A DNA stretch of 12,398 bases, from NCBI GenBank assembly GCA_900542965.1, contig UQPY01000059.1, forward strand, positions 1-12,398. The letters are read 5' to 3'. The notes beneath the pieces are model-generated. The model was not told where the DNA came from. It searched no databases and saw nothing but the letters and a program-made list of their open reading frames with translations. This stretch comes from an uncultured Collinsella sp. GTDB lineage: Bacteria; Actinomycetota; Coriobacteriia; Coriobacteriales; Coriobacteriaceae. A program made the translations under genes and the position numbers. Positions 1 to 7,637 of this stretch are shown piece by piece. Each line of letters starts with the position of its first letter. Positions within the stretch are counted from its first letter, which is position 1.

Positions 1-18
1 CATGCGAACCTCCAGTCC

Positions 19-43
19 GGACCGCTTCACGGTCCAACTTTCT
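19..43 (+). terminator. Possible weak terminator of an upstream gene
   Basis: A 6-bp perfect stem, GGACCG (19-24) and CGGTCC (30-35), encloses a CTTCA loop and is followed by AACTTTCT. The pyrimidine run is short and broken, so termination is only plausible. It may close a gene lying left of the window. No coding region can be supported between 1 and 254. Confidence 0.3.
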
Positions 44-145
44 GTCCGCACCCCCTTATTGGTGTAAAAGGCGGGTCATGCTTGGTGGCGGGTTTGTTAT
101 TCGTTTGTAAAGGCCGTGCTGCGCTTGCGGTAAGGGTCTATCAGA

Positions 146-229
146 TGCCCGTAAAAAACCGCAGTTGGCGCGGGCACTGCCCGATCGAGGCCGTATCTTT
201 CCAAACAGCAAAGCGGGCAGGGTGCCCGC
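146..229 (+). promoter_or_regulatory. pstS leader with alternating complementary hexamers
   Basis: TGCCCG occurs at 146-151, 178-183 and 223-228, and its complement CGGGCA at 171-176 and 214-219. Neighbouring copies can pair in mutually exclusive ways. The two best local hairpins are 171-183 (CGGGC, loop ACT, GCCCG) and 213-229 (GCGGGCA, loop GGG, TGCCCGC). The second ends 16 bases before the pstS ribosome binding site. No convincing -35/-10 pair or Pho-box was found in 36-254, so the transcript start is unknown. A regulatory role is inferred from arrangement alone. Confidence 0.35.
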
Positions 230-254
230 GAATCGCATGTATGAAAGGAAGATC

Positions 255-1193
255 ATGCTCGATCAGGCTTATTCTCGTCGTCAGTTCCTCGGCCTCGCTG
301 GTGGTCTTGCCAGCATCGTCGGTCTCGGTCTCGTTGGGTGCGGCGGCTCCGGCGCATCCGATGCCGCCGACAAGGGTAGCGCCGCTGCTGCCGAGTCCGT
401 CTCCGGCGAGGTGACCTACGACGGTGCCTCTTCGTTCCAGGCTCTCGTCGAGGCCGCTGCCGAGAAGTTCATGGACGCCAACCCCGATGTCTCCGTCTCC
501 GGCTCGGGTAACGGTTCGGGCAAGGGTCTGACCGCTGTCGCCGCCGGCACCGTCACCATCGGCAACTCCGACGTCTTCGCCGAGACCAAGCTTGAGGCCG
601 ATCAAGTCAAGAACCTCGTCGACCACGAGGTCGCCGTCGTGGGCATGGGCCCCGTCGTCTCCAAGAACGTCAAGGTCGACGACCTGTCCCTCGAGCAGCT
701 CAAGGGTATCTTCTCCGGCCAGATCACCAACTGGAAGGAGGTCGGCGGCGACGACGTCAAGATCGTCGTTCTCAACCGCAAGGCTGGCTCCGGCACCCGT
801 GCCACCTTCGAGGCCGCCGTTTTTGGCGACGAGGCCGTCGACTTTAAGGGCGACGCCGAGCTCGACAAGTCCGGCGATGTCCAGACTCAGATGGGCAGTA
901 CCGACAACGCCATCTCCTACCTCGACTTCTCGCACTTCGATGACTCCAAGTTCAACGCCATCAAGGTCGAGGGCGTCGAGCCCAAGAGCAAGAACGTCAC
1001 CGACGACTCCTTCAAGATCTGGGCGACCGAGCACATGTACTGCTCCAAGGACGCCGACGAGGCCACCAAGGCCTTCCTGGAGTTTATGCTCTCCGACGAC
1101 GTCCAGGGCAAGCTCGTCGAGGAGCAGGGCTTCATCCCCGTCTCTGCCATGAAGGTCGTCAAGGACGCCAGCGGCAAGGTCTCCGCTAAATAA
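255..1193 (+). CDS. pstS: Phosphate ABC transporter substrate-binding lipoprotein PstS
   Basis: Captures inorganic phosphate outside the membrane and delivers it to the PstCA channel. The chosen ATG at 255 is preceded by AAGGAAG (245-251) and gives 312 aa; an in-frame ATG at 237 and longer starts lack such a site. The N-terminus shows a twin-arginine motif, SRRQFL (residues 7-12), a hydrophobic stretch, then the lipobox LVGC with Cys29 as the predicted lipidated residue. Mature-protein hallmarks are GASSFQ near the start, the GNGSGKG segment, and RKAGSGTR (175-182), matching the phosphate-contacting loop of PstS-type binding proteins. Length fits the shorter PstS group. pstC follows after 24 bp. 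Family assignment is strong; Tat export is inferred from the motif. Confidence 0.95.
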   Translation: MLDQAYSRRQFLGLAGGLASIVGLGLVGCGGSGASDAADKGSAAAAESVSGEVTYDGASSFQALVEAAAEKFMDANPDVSVSGSGNGSGKGLTAVAAGTVTIGNSDVFAETKLEADQVKNLVDHEVAVVGMGPVVSKNVKVDDLSLEQLKGIFSGQITNWKEVGGDDVKIVVLNRKAGSGTRATFEAAVFGDEAVDFKGDAELDKSGDVQTQMGSTDNAISYLDFSHFDDSKFNAIKVEGVEPKSKNVTDDSFKIWATEHMYCSKDADEATKAFLEFMLSDDVQGKLVEEQGFIPVSAMKVVKDASGKVSAK

Positions 1194-1217
1194 GTAATCG
1201 CCCCGGAAAGGTTTGCA

Positions 1218-2126
1218 ATGGCAAAACAGCTGCCAAAGCGCGACCTTGAGAACGTGGGCCTGGGCGTCACGGGCGCGTGCGTTGCGCTCGTGACGCTTGT
1301 CGTTGCCGCGCTCATCTTTATGGTCGCCCAAAAGGGCCTCTCGGCTTTTATCAAGGACGGCGTCTCGGTCGTCGAGTTCTTCACCGGCACCAAGTGGGAC
1401 CTGGCCAACACGGCCAAAAACGGCCTGCCCTACACCGGCGCCCTGCCCCTGATCGTCACCTCGTTTGCGGTCATGGTGCTCTCCACGCTCATCGCGCTGC
1501 CCATCGCCATCGGCTCTGCCATCTTTGCGGTCGAGATTAGCCCTAAGTTTGGTTCCAAGATCTTTCAGCCGCTTATTGAGCTTTTGACCGGTATTCCCTC
1601 GGTCGTCTTTGGCCTTATTGGCTTTCACGTGGTCGTCGGTCTTATGAAGAGCGTTTTCCACGTGAGCACGGGCCTGGGCATCTTGCCCGGCGCCATCGTG
1701 CTGGCGGTCATGATTCTGCCGACGATGACCACGCTTTCGGTCGATGGCCTGCGCGCCGTGCCCGACAGCTACCGCCAGGGCTCGCTCGCGCTGGGCTACA
1801 CCCGCTGGCAGACCATCTGGCACGTGGTGCTCAAGTCCGCCATGCCGTCGCTCATGACCGCGGTTATCTTGGGCATGACCCGCGCCTTTGGCGAGACGCT
1901 CGCCGTGCGCATGGTCATCGGCGGCATCGAGGCCATGCCGACGTCGCTGCTGTCGCCGGCTTCGACCATCACCACCACGCTCACCACGTCCATGGCGGTC
2001 TACGCCGAGGGCTCGGCCCAGGACGACGTCCTGTGGGCACTCGGTCTGCTGCTGATGGGCATGAGCCTCATCTTCATCCTGATCATCCATCTCATTGGCC
2101 GCAAGGGGGCGAAGGCTCGTGGCTAG
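1218..2126 (+). CDS. pstC: Phosphate ABC transporter permease PstC
   Basis: One of two integral membrane subunits forming the phosphate channel with PstA. It has 302 aa, starting at ATG 1218 behind GGAAAGG (1205-1211). Hydrophobic segments are visible near residues 14-38, 75-100, 115-140, 150-170 and 272-293, consistent with the usual six-helix permease. The cytoplasmic EAA-type loop that docks on the ATPase lies around residues 185-205 (Ser-Leu-Ala-Leu-Gly193-Tyr-Thr-Arg-Trp). It is followed by the PstC/PstA-typical segment ending in FGET. The 3' end overlaps the pstA start by 8 bp, suggesting translational coupling. The PstC rather than PstA call rests on gene order and the FGETLAV segment. 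Confidence 0.94.
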   Translation: MAKQLPKRDLENVGLGVTGACVALVTLVVAALIFMVAQKGLSAFIKDGVSVVEFFTGTKWDLANTAKNGLPYTGALPLIVTSFAVMVLSTLIALPIAIGSAIFAVEISPKFGSKIFQPLIELLTGIPSVVFGLIGFHVVVGLMKSVFHVSTGLGILPGAIVLAVMILPTMTTLSVDGLRAVPDSYRQGSLALGYTRWQTIWHVVLKSAMPSLMTAVILGMTRAFGETLAVRMVIGGIEAMPTSLLSPASTITTTLTTSMAVYAEGSAQDDVLWALGLLLMGMSLIFILIIHLIGRKGAKARG

Positions 2127-3041
2127 CACGCGCATCCACATTGACGAGGCGAGACTCGGGCGCGTCCAAAAGCAGGACCGCATCGCCACGGGCGTGCTGA
2201 CGGCGATCGTCGCCATCGTCATGCTCATCGTCATCTCCATGGTGGCCTATATCCTGTTCGAGGGCATCTCGACGCTGTTCCAGCCGGGCTTTCTCACAGA
2301 GCCGTCGCGCGCCAACGGAACGCAGGGCGGCGTGCTCTACCAGCTGTTCGACTCGTTCTACCTGCTGCTGATCACTCTGATCATCTCGGTGCCCATCAGC
2401 CTAGGCGGAGCGGTCTTCCTGGTTGAGTACGCGCCGAACGGCCCTATCCGCGACATCGCCTCTACCGCCATCGAGACGCTGTCCTCGCTGCCTTCCATCG
2501 TCGTCGGCATGTTTGGCTTCCTGGTGTTCTCGGTGCAGCTGGGCTGGAAGTACTCCATCATCTCCGGCGCCGTCGCGCTCACCATGTTCAATATCCCCAT
2601 TCTGGTGCGCGTGATTCAGCAGGCGCTCGAGGACGTGCCACAGGCCCAGCGCGATGCATGCCTGGCCATGGGCCTTACCCGCTGGGAGGCCACGCTGCAC
2701 ATCCTGATTCCCGAGGCCATGCCCGCCATCGTGACCGGCATCGTGCTTTCGGCCGGCCGCGTCTTTGGCGAGGCCGCGGCGCTGCTCTTTACCTCGGGCA
2801 TGAGCTCGCCGGTGCGTCTGAACTTCTTGAGCTTTAACCTGTCGAGCCCCACCTGCGCCTGGAACGTGTTCCGCCCCGGTGAGTCGCTCGCCGTGCACAT
2901 CTACAAGATCTATGGCGAGGGCAGCCCCGAGGCCCAGCAGATCGTTTGGGGCACCGCGGCGCTGCTGATGATTTGCGTGCTGCTGTTTAACGTAGTCGCC
3001 CGTATCGTGGGCAAACAACTGGCAAGGAAGATGACGGCCGA

Positions 3042-3045
<4 letters not shown>
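2119..3045 (+). CDS. pstA: Phosphate ABC transporter permease PstA
   Basis: Second channel-forming subunit of the phosphate importer. The preferred start is GTG 2119 (308 aa), which overlaps the pstC stop and has the purine-rich GGGGG (2105-2109) and GAAGG (2111-2115) upstream. An in-frame TTG at 2095 would add eight residues and cannot be excluded. After a polar N-terminus comes a first membrane segment, then the periplasmic-side loop and the remaining helices. The EAA-like loop is around Gly185 (Ala-Met-Gly-Leu-Thr-Arg-Trp-Glu-Ala), followed by GRVFGEAAAL, typical of PstA. The stop codon overlaps the pstB start (ATGA, 3042-3045), the classic arrangement of a coupled operon. Confidence 0.94.
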
Positions 3046-3914
<869 letters not shown>

Positions 3915-3970
3915 TCCGGGACATGCTTGAGGCCCGCGGCGGCCACGGTTGCCACGGGACTGATTGGAGA

Positions 3971-4006
3971 GGCGGGTCATCTCTTTTGGGAGATGGCCCG
4001 CCTTTT
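3971..4006 (+). terminator. Intrinsic terminator after pstB
   Basis: A 13-bp stem, GGCGGGTCATCTC (3971-3983) with GAGATGGCCCGCC (3990-4002), has one G-U wobble, a TTTTGG loop and a TTTT tail (4003-4006). It closes the pst operon and isolates it from the ABC-F gene. Confidence 0.85.
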
Positions 4007-4024
4007 GCTCTGCGACCGAAACGA

Positions 4025-4057
4025 CCACCACAAAGGGGACAGGCGCCTTCGTGGTGG
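4025..4057. repeat. Intergenic palindrome with GGGGACAG core
   Basis: Arms CCACCAC (4025-4031) and GTGGTGG (4051-4057) enclose a second pairing, AAGG with CCTT, and a GGGGACAGGCG centre. No T-run follows, so it is not a second terminator. The GGGGAC core recurs twice at 6763-6816. The shape resembles dispersed intergenic repeats I associate with Collinsella-type genomes, which is recollection and not a search. It lies 62 bp before the ABC-F start. Confidence 0.45.
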
Positions 4058-4118
4058 TTTGGGGTGGGGCTCGCTGCTATCATGGACAACGTTGAATTTC
4101 TACGAAGGAGCAGGGCAT

Positions 4119-5978
4119 ATGGCGATTCTTTTGGGATGCGATTCCGTCAGCCTAGAGTTTCCCACCAAGCATATTTTCGATAGCGTGACGCTCGGCGTGG
4201 GCGAGGGCGACCGCATTGGTATTGTCGGTAAAAACGGCGACGGCAAGTCGACGCTGCTGAGCGTGCTCGCTGGCACGCTGGAGCCCGACGACGGACGTGT
4301 GACGCACCGCCGCGGCACGACGATCGGTCTGCTCGGCCAAAAGGACAACCTGGTCGATACTGATACCGTGCATCATGCCGTTGTGGGCGACGCCTCCGAG
4401 TACGAGTGGGCGTCGAGCCCCCGCACGCGCCAGATCCTCGCCGGCCTCATCAGCGATGTGCCCTGGGAGGGCACGGTGGGCGAGCTTTCGGGCGGTCAGC
4501 GCCGTCGCGTGGACCTCGCGCGCTTGCTGATCGGCGATTACGACGTGCTCATGCTCGACGAGCCCACCAACCACCTGGATATGCGCACCATCAACTGGCT
4601 CGCGCGTCACTTAAAGGCCCGCTGGCAGCGCGGCCAGGGTGCCATGCTCGTGGTCACGCACGACCGCTGGTTCTTGGACGAGGTCTGCACCAGCATGTGG
4701 GAGGTCCACGACGGCCAGGTCGATCCCTTCGAGGGCGGCTATTCGGCATACATCCTGCAGCGCGTGGAGCGCGACCGCATGGCCGCCGTTACCGAGGAGC
4801 GCCGTCGCAACATGGCACGCAAGGAGCTCGCGTGGCTGAGCCGCGGTGCCCAGGCTCGTTCCACCAAGCCCAAGTTTCGCGTGGATGCCGCTCGTGAGCT
4901 GATCGCCGACGTGCCGCCCGTGCGTGACGAGCTGGAGCTCAAGCGCTTGGCCGTGAGCCGCTTGGGCAAGCAGGTTATCGATGTGGTCGACGTGGATGCC
5001 GGCTATGCCGATACCGACGGCGCGCCCAAGCAGGTGCTCACCGATGTGACCTGGCTCATTGGTGCGGGCGACCGCTATGGTCTTTTGGGCGAGAACGGCG
5101 CCGGCAAGTCTACACTGCTTGACGTGATTCAGGGCAAGATCGCGCCCCTGCGCGGCCGCGTGAAGATTGGCCAGACGGTGCGCTTTGGCGTGCTGTCGCA
5201 GCAGCTCGAGGAGCTCGAGCCCTACATGGGCGACACAATCCGCGAGGTGCTCGGCAACTATAAAAAGTACTACGTCATCGATGGCAAGGAGACCTCGCCC
5301 GAGAAGCTCTGCGAGCGCCTGGGCTTTACGACTCAGCAGCTCTGGAGCCGTATCGGCGATCTTTCGGGCGGTCAACGCCGTCGCCTGTCGCTGCTGCTGA
5401 CGATTCTGGACGAGCCCAACGTGCTCATCCTGGACGAGCCGGGCAACGACCTGGATACCGACATGCTCGCGATTGTCGAGGACCTGCTGGACGGCTGGCC
5501 CGGCACGCTGATCCTGGTGACGCACGATCGCTTTTTGATGGAGCGCGTGACCGACCAACAGTGGGCACTGCTCGATGGCCATCTGACGCATATGCCCGGC
5601 GGCGTGGACCAGTACCTGCGCCTGTGCAACGCTACCGCCGAGGGCGAGCCCGTGGGCGCGCCGAGCGCTAAGACCGGCACGTTTGACACCGGTGCCGCGG
5701 CGGCTGCGGCCGAAAAGCCCAAGTCGAGCGGTCAGCCCAACGGACTGTCCAACGCCGAGCGCCAGAAGCTCCGCCGCGAGGTGAGCTCGCTCGAGCGCAA
5801 GATGGAAACGCAGCGCGCCCGCGTGGAGGAGGCCGAGGCCGCGATGGCCCAAGTCGATCCCACCAACTACACGGCGCTCGGCGAGCAGCAGGCAAAGATC
5901 GACGAGGCTCACGCTGCCATGGACGAGCTAGAGATGGCGTGGCTCGAGGCAAGCGAAAAGCTCGAGGGCGAGGAGTAG
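4119..5978 (+). CDS. ABC-F family ATPase, Uup-like
   Basis: Soluble duplicated ABC ATPase without membrane domains, expected to act on ribosomes or ribosome assembly. The start ATG 4119 sits 8 bases after GAAGGAG (4104-4110) and gives 619 aa; upstream in-frame extension lacks family similarity. Domain 1 has Walker A GKNGDGKST (37-45), signature LSGGQRR (123-129) and Walker B ending DEPTNHLD (147-154). Domain 2 has GENGAGKST (324-332), LSGGQRR (415-421) and VLILDE (435-440). The linker carries WLSRGAQARSTKPK, close to the WxRRGxxARTTKxK of Uup. Residues about 545-617 form a charged coiled coil like the Uup C-terminal domain, preceded by an Ala-rich linker. Domain 2 has DEPGND where DEPTND is usual. 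The HAD gene follows 6 bp later. Confidence 0.9.
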   Translation: MAILLGCDSVSLEFPTKHIFDSVTLGVGEGDRIGIVGKNGDGKSTLLSVLAGTLEPDDGRVTHRRGTTIGLLGQKDNLVDTDTVHHAVVGDASEYEWASSPRTRQILAGLISDVPWEGTVGELSGGQRRRVDLARLLIGDYDVLMLDEPTNHLDMRTINWLARHLKARWQRGQGAMLVVTHDRWFLDEVCTSMWEVHDGQVDPFEGGYSAYILQRVERDRMAAVTEERRRNMARKELAWLSRGAQARSTKPKFRVDAARELIADVPPVRDELELKRLAVSRLGKQVIDVVDVDAGYADTDGAPKQVLTDVTWLIGAGDRYGLLGENGAGKSTLLDVIQGKIAPLRGRVKIGQTVRFGVLSQQLEELEPYMGDTIREVLGNYKKYYVIDGKETSPEKLCERLGFTTQQLWSRIGDLSGGQRRRLSLLLTILDEPNVLILDEPGNDLDTDMLAIVEDLLDGWPGTLILVTHDRFLMERVTDQQWALLDGHLTHMPGGVDQYLRLCNATAEGEPVGAPSAKTGTFDTGAAAAAAEKPKSSGQPNGLSNAERQKLRREVSSLERKMETQRARVEEAEAAMAQVDPTNYTALGEQQAKIDEAHAAMDELEMAWLEASEKLEGEE

Positions 5979-5984
5979 GCGAGA

Positions 5985-6755
5985 ATGATCAAAGCCGCGT
6001 TTTTCGATATCGACGGTACGCTGCTGAGCTTTAAGACCCACCGGATTCCGGCGTCGGCGCAGCAGGTGCTCGACAGCTTTCGCGAGCAGGGGATTGCGTG
6101 CGTGATCGCCACGGGCCGTCCGACCTACCAGATGCCGGACTGGCTGTTCGACCTGGGCTGGGATGCGTACATTACGCTTTCGGGCCAGCACTGCTTTGAT
6201 GCCGAGGGGGTTTACCGCAGCTGTCCGATCGATCCGGACGACGTTGCAGTGATTGTGGACCAGGTGGCGCAGGGGCGCTACGACTCGCTGTGCATGCAGG
6301 GCGAGAACTCGTTTGTGAACCGCCTGTCCGAGCGCGTGGTGACGGCTGGCAGCAACGCGGGAATCGTCTACCACGAGGAGCCGTTTGAGCACGCCTTTGA
6401 CGCACCGGTCTACCAGTTTTGCGCCTTTGTGGACCCGGCCGACGAACATATCGTGACCGACGCCGTGTCGCATTCGCTCACCACGCGCTGGTGCGACCTG
6501 TTCTGCGACATTATTCCCGCTAACGGCGGCAAGGACCTGGGCGTGGCGGCGACGCTCGAGCGGCTTGGTATCGACGCGAGCGAGGCGATTGCCTTTGGCG
6601 ACGGCGAGAACGACCTGTCGATGTTTGCCGCCGTGGGCACGAGCGTGGCCATGGGCAACGCACAGGACGCGGTGAAAGCTGCGGCGACCTATGTGACGAC
6701 TGCCGTGGACGACGACGGCATCTACAACGCTGCGAAGCACTTTGGGCTGCTATAG
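5985..6755 (+). CDS. Cof-type HAD-IIB family hydrolase
   Basis: Cytoplasmic Mg-dependent phosphatase of the HAD superfamily, probably acting on small phosphorylated metabolites; the substrate cannot be told from sequence. It is 256 aa, normal for the Cof/YidA group. Motif I is DIDGT (Asp8 nucleophile, Asp10 acid-base), motif II ATGRP with Thr43, motif III Lys183 in GGKDLGV, and motif IV GDGEND (205-210). The large cap domain between motifs II and III marks the IIB subtype. The ATG at 5985 uses GAGGAG (5970-5975), located inside the end of the upstream ABC-F gene, so the two are probably cotranscribed and coupled. No clear terminator follows. Confidence 0.9.
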   Translation: MIKAAFFDIDGTLLSFKTHRIPASAQQVLDSFREQGIACVIATGRPTYQMPDWLFDLGWDAYITLSGQHCFDAEGVYRSCPIDPDDVAVIVDQVAQGRYDSLCMQGENSFVNRLSERVVTAGSNAGIVYHEEPFEHAFDAPVYQFCAFVDPADEHIVTDAVSHSLTTRWCDLFCDIIPANGGKDLGVAATLERLGIDASEAIAFGDGENDLSMFAAVGTSVAMGNAQDAVKAAATYVTTAVDDDGIYNAAKHFGLL

Positions 6756-6762
6756 CTGCGGC

Positions 6763-6816
6763 TCGGCACTTGGGGACGTTCCTTTTCTGTCGGCAGCTGG
6801 GGACACTCCTTGCGCG
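6763..6816 (+). repeat. Tandem 27-bp degenerate repeat with TGGGGAC core
   Basis: Two adjacent 27-bp units, 6763-6789 and 6790-6816, agree at 19 of 27 positions by hand alignment. The shared blocks are TCGGCA, TGGGGAC and TCCTT. The array begins 7 bp after the HAD stop codon. No ORF or strong hairpin explains it. Confidence 0.6.
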
Positions 6817-6844
6817 TTGCGTGCCGTGTCGCCCTGCTTGCTCC

Positions 6845-6968
6845 GCGCATTTTGTGAAACACGGTTAACTTTTTAAACAACGTAGTAAGACATGGGCAAC
6901 TTTTGCGGTAAAGTAAATCAAGTAAAAGTATCCAAAGGCTAACTAGAAGTCATCGCGAAAGGCGGCCC
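6845..6968 (+). promoter_or_regulatory. AT-rich promoter region of the DtxR-type gene
   Basis: Base composition drops sharply here compared with the flanking genes. An inverted repeat, ACTTT-TGCGGT-AAAGT (6899-6914), is of the size of a DtxR/MntR operator but does not match a known consensus. AAAGG (6958-6962) is the ribosome binding site. No -35/-10 pair is good enough to name; TTGCGG at 6903-6908 is the best -35 candidate and lacks a good -10 partner. Confidence 0.35.
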
Positions 6969-7358
6969 ATGGCCCTGCGTGAATCTGGAGAAGACTATCT
7001 CGAATCTATTTATGTGCTCTCGGAGCGCCAAGGCATCGTTCGATCAATTGACGTTGCCGAATACCTGGGCGTAACCAAAGCAAGCGTCTCTAAAGCCATG
7101 GCGGCCTTGGAGAGCACCGGCTACGTGGAGATGGGCAAACGCGATGTGCATCTGACGGAACGCGGTCTTGAGGTTGCCCGTCAAATGTGGGAGCGCCATT
7201 GCTTTTTTGTGGGGCTGCTAGAGGATGCAGGTGTAGCGCCCGATGTTGCCTCGCAAGAGGGTTGCCACATGGAGCATTGCTTGAGCGAGGAGAGCTTTGA
7301 GAAGCTAAGGTCGATGCTGAGGCGAGACGAGATGACGGATCCAACATCGGGAGCCTAA
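6969..7358 (+). CDS. DtxR/MntR-family metal-dependent transcriptional regulator
   Basis: Metal-activated DNA-binding repressor, typically controlling iron or manganese uptake genes. It is 129 aa, the short form with winged helix and metal-binding dimerisation domain but no SH3-like C-terminal domain. The start ATG 6969 follows AAAGG (6958-6962). The helix-turn-helix spans about residues 27-53 (DVAEYLGVTKASVSKAM). Candidate metal ligands by position are Asp9, Glu12, His77, Cys99, Glu102 and His103. This is the MntR set except for Cys99, which corresponds to DtxR Cys102. G+C is lower than in the neighbouring operons. It stands alone, convergent with the metal-efflux ATPase gene, and its targets are not in view. 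The Fe versus Mn preference cannot be settled from sequence. Confidence 0.85.
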   Translation: MALRESGEDYLESIYVLSERQGIVRSIDVAEYLGVTKASVSKAMAALESTGYVEMGKRDVHLTERGLEVARQMWERHCFFVGLLEDAGVAPDVASQEGCHMEHCLSEESFEKLRSMLRRDEMTDPTSGA

Positions 7359-7378
7359 CGGATTCGCAGTAACGCGCC

Positions 7379-7397
7379 GTTCGCGCAAAGCGCGAAC
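7379..7397 (+). terminator. Small hairpin downstream of the DtxR-type gene
   Basis: A perfect 8-bp stem, GTTCGCGC (7379-7386) and GCGCGAAC (7390-7397), has an AAA loop, 20 bases after the stop codon. No T-run follows, so it may stabilise the 3' end of the mRNA and not terminate. The rest of 7359-7494 shows no gene. Confidence 0.35.
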
Positions 7398-7494
7398 CAG
7401 CGACCGGGACGAGTGGTCCCACCAACTAAGCCCAACTCAGACAAGGAACCCCGCCAGCAAGCGATGCCCAAGAAGCGCCAGCGATGTTACCGCA

Positions 7495-7621
7495 GGCCGG
7501 GGCCGGGCTTGGTTTTGAAAACATTCCGCAGCGCGAGGCCCGCCTTTCCGCTGCTCCGCAGGAGCAGGAAAGGCGGGCCTCATGCGCGAGGACGTTTTCA
7601 AAACCAAGCCCGGCCCCGGCC
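7495..7621. repeat. 127-bp nested palindrome between convergent genes
   Basis: The outer arms are 28 bp and perfectly complementary (7495-7522 and 7594-7621). An inner perfect 15-bp stem begins GAGGCCCGCC (7535-7549 with 7567-7581), and a central TGCTCC/GGAGCA closes on a 3-base loop (7552-7566). GCGC blocks beside the inner stem can also pair; the sequence between inner and outer arms is mismatched. It lies between the 3' ends of the DtxR-type gene and the ATPase gene, so it probably serves as a bidirectional terminator. Short T-runs (TTTTC) follow the inner stem on both strands. Its size and perfect arms are well beyond a normal terminator, so a small inserted element is possible. Confidence 0.8.
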
Positions 7622-7637
7622 GGAAGGACCACAGACG

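Noticed and set aside
141..2240. 699-aa minus-strand open frame opposite pstS/pstC
   Set aside because: Composition is His/Asp/Gly/Arg-rich and repetitive, with no family motif. It is the antisense shadow expected in G+C-rich coding DNA, and the plus-strand genes are clearly real.
3984..4057. Second terminator in the pstB/ABC-F spacer at 4025-4057
   Set aside because: The hairpin has no T-run after it and contains the recurring GGGGAC core, so it was listed as a repeat.
4611..5912. 433-aa minus-strand open frame opposite the ABC-F gene
   Set aside because: It overlaps two intact ABC domains on the other strand and has no ribosome binding site or recognisable domain.
7398..7430. Possible T-box antiterminator (GGTCCCACC)
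   Set aside because: No specifier stem, no matching terminator and no downstream tRNA-linked gene on this strand; similarity is limited to a few bases.
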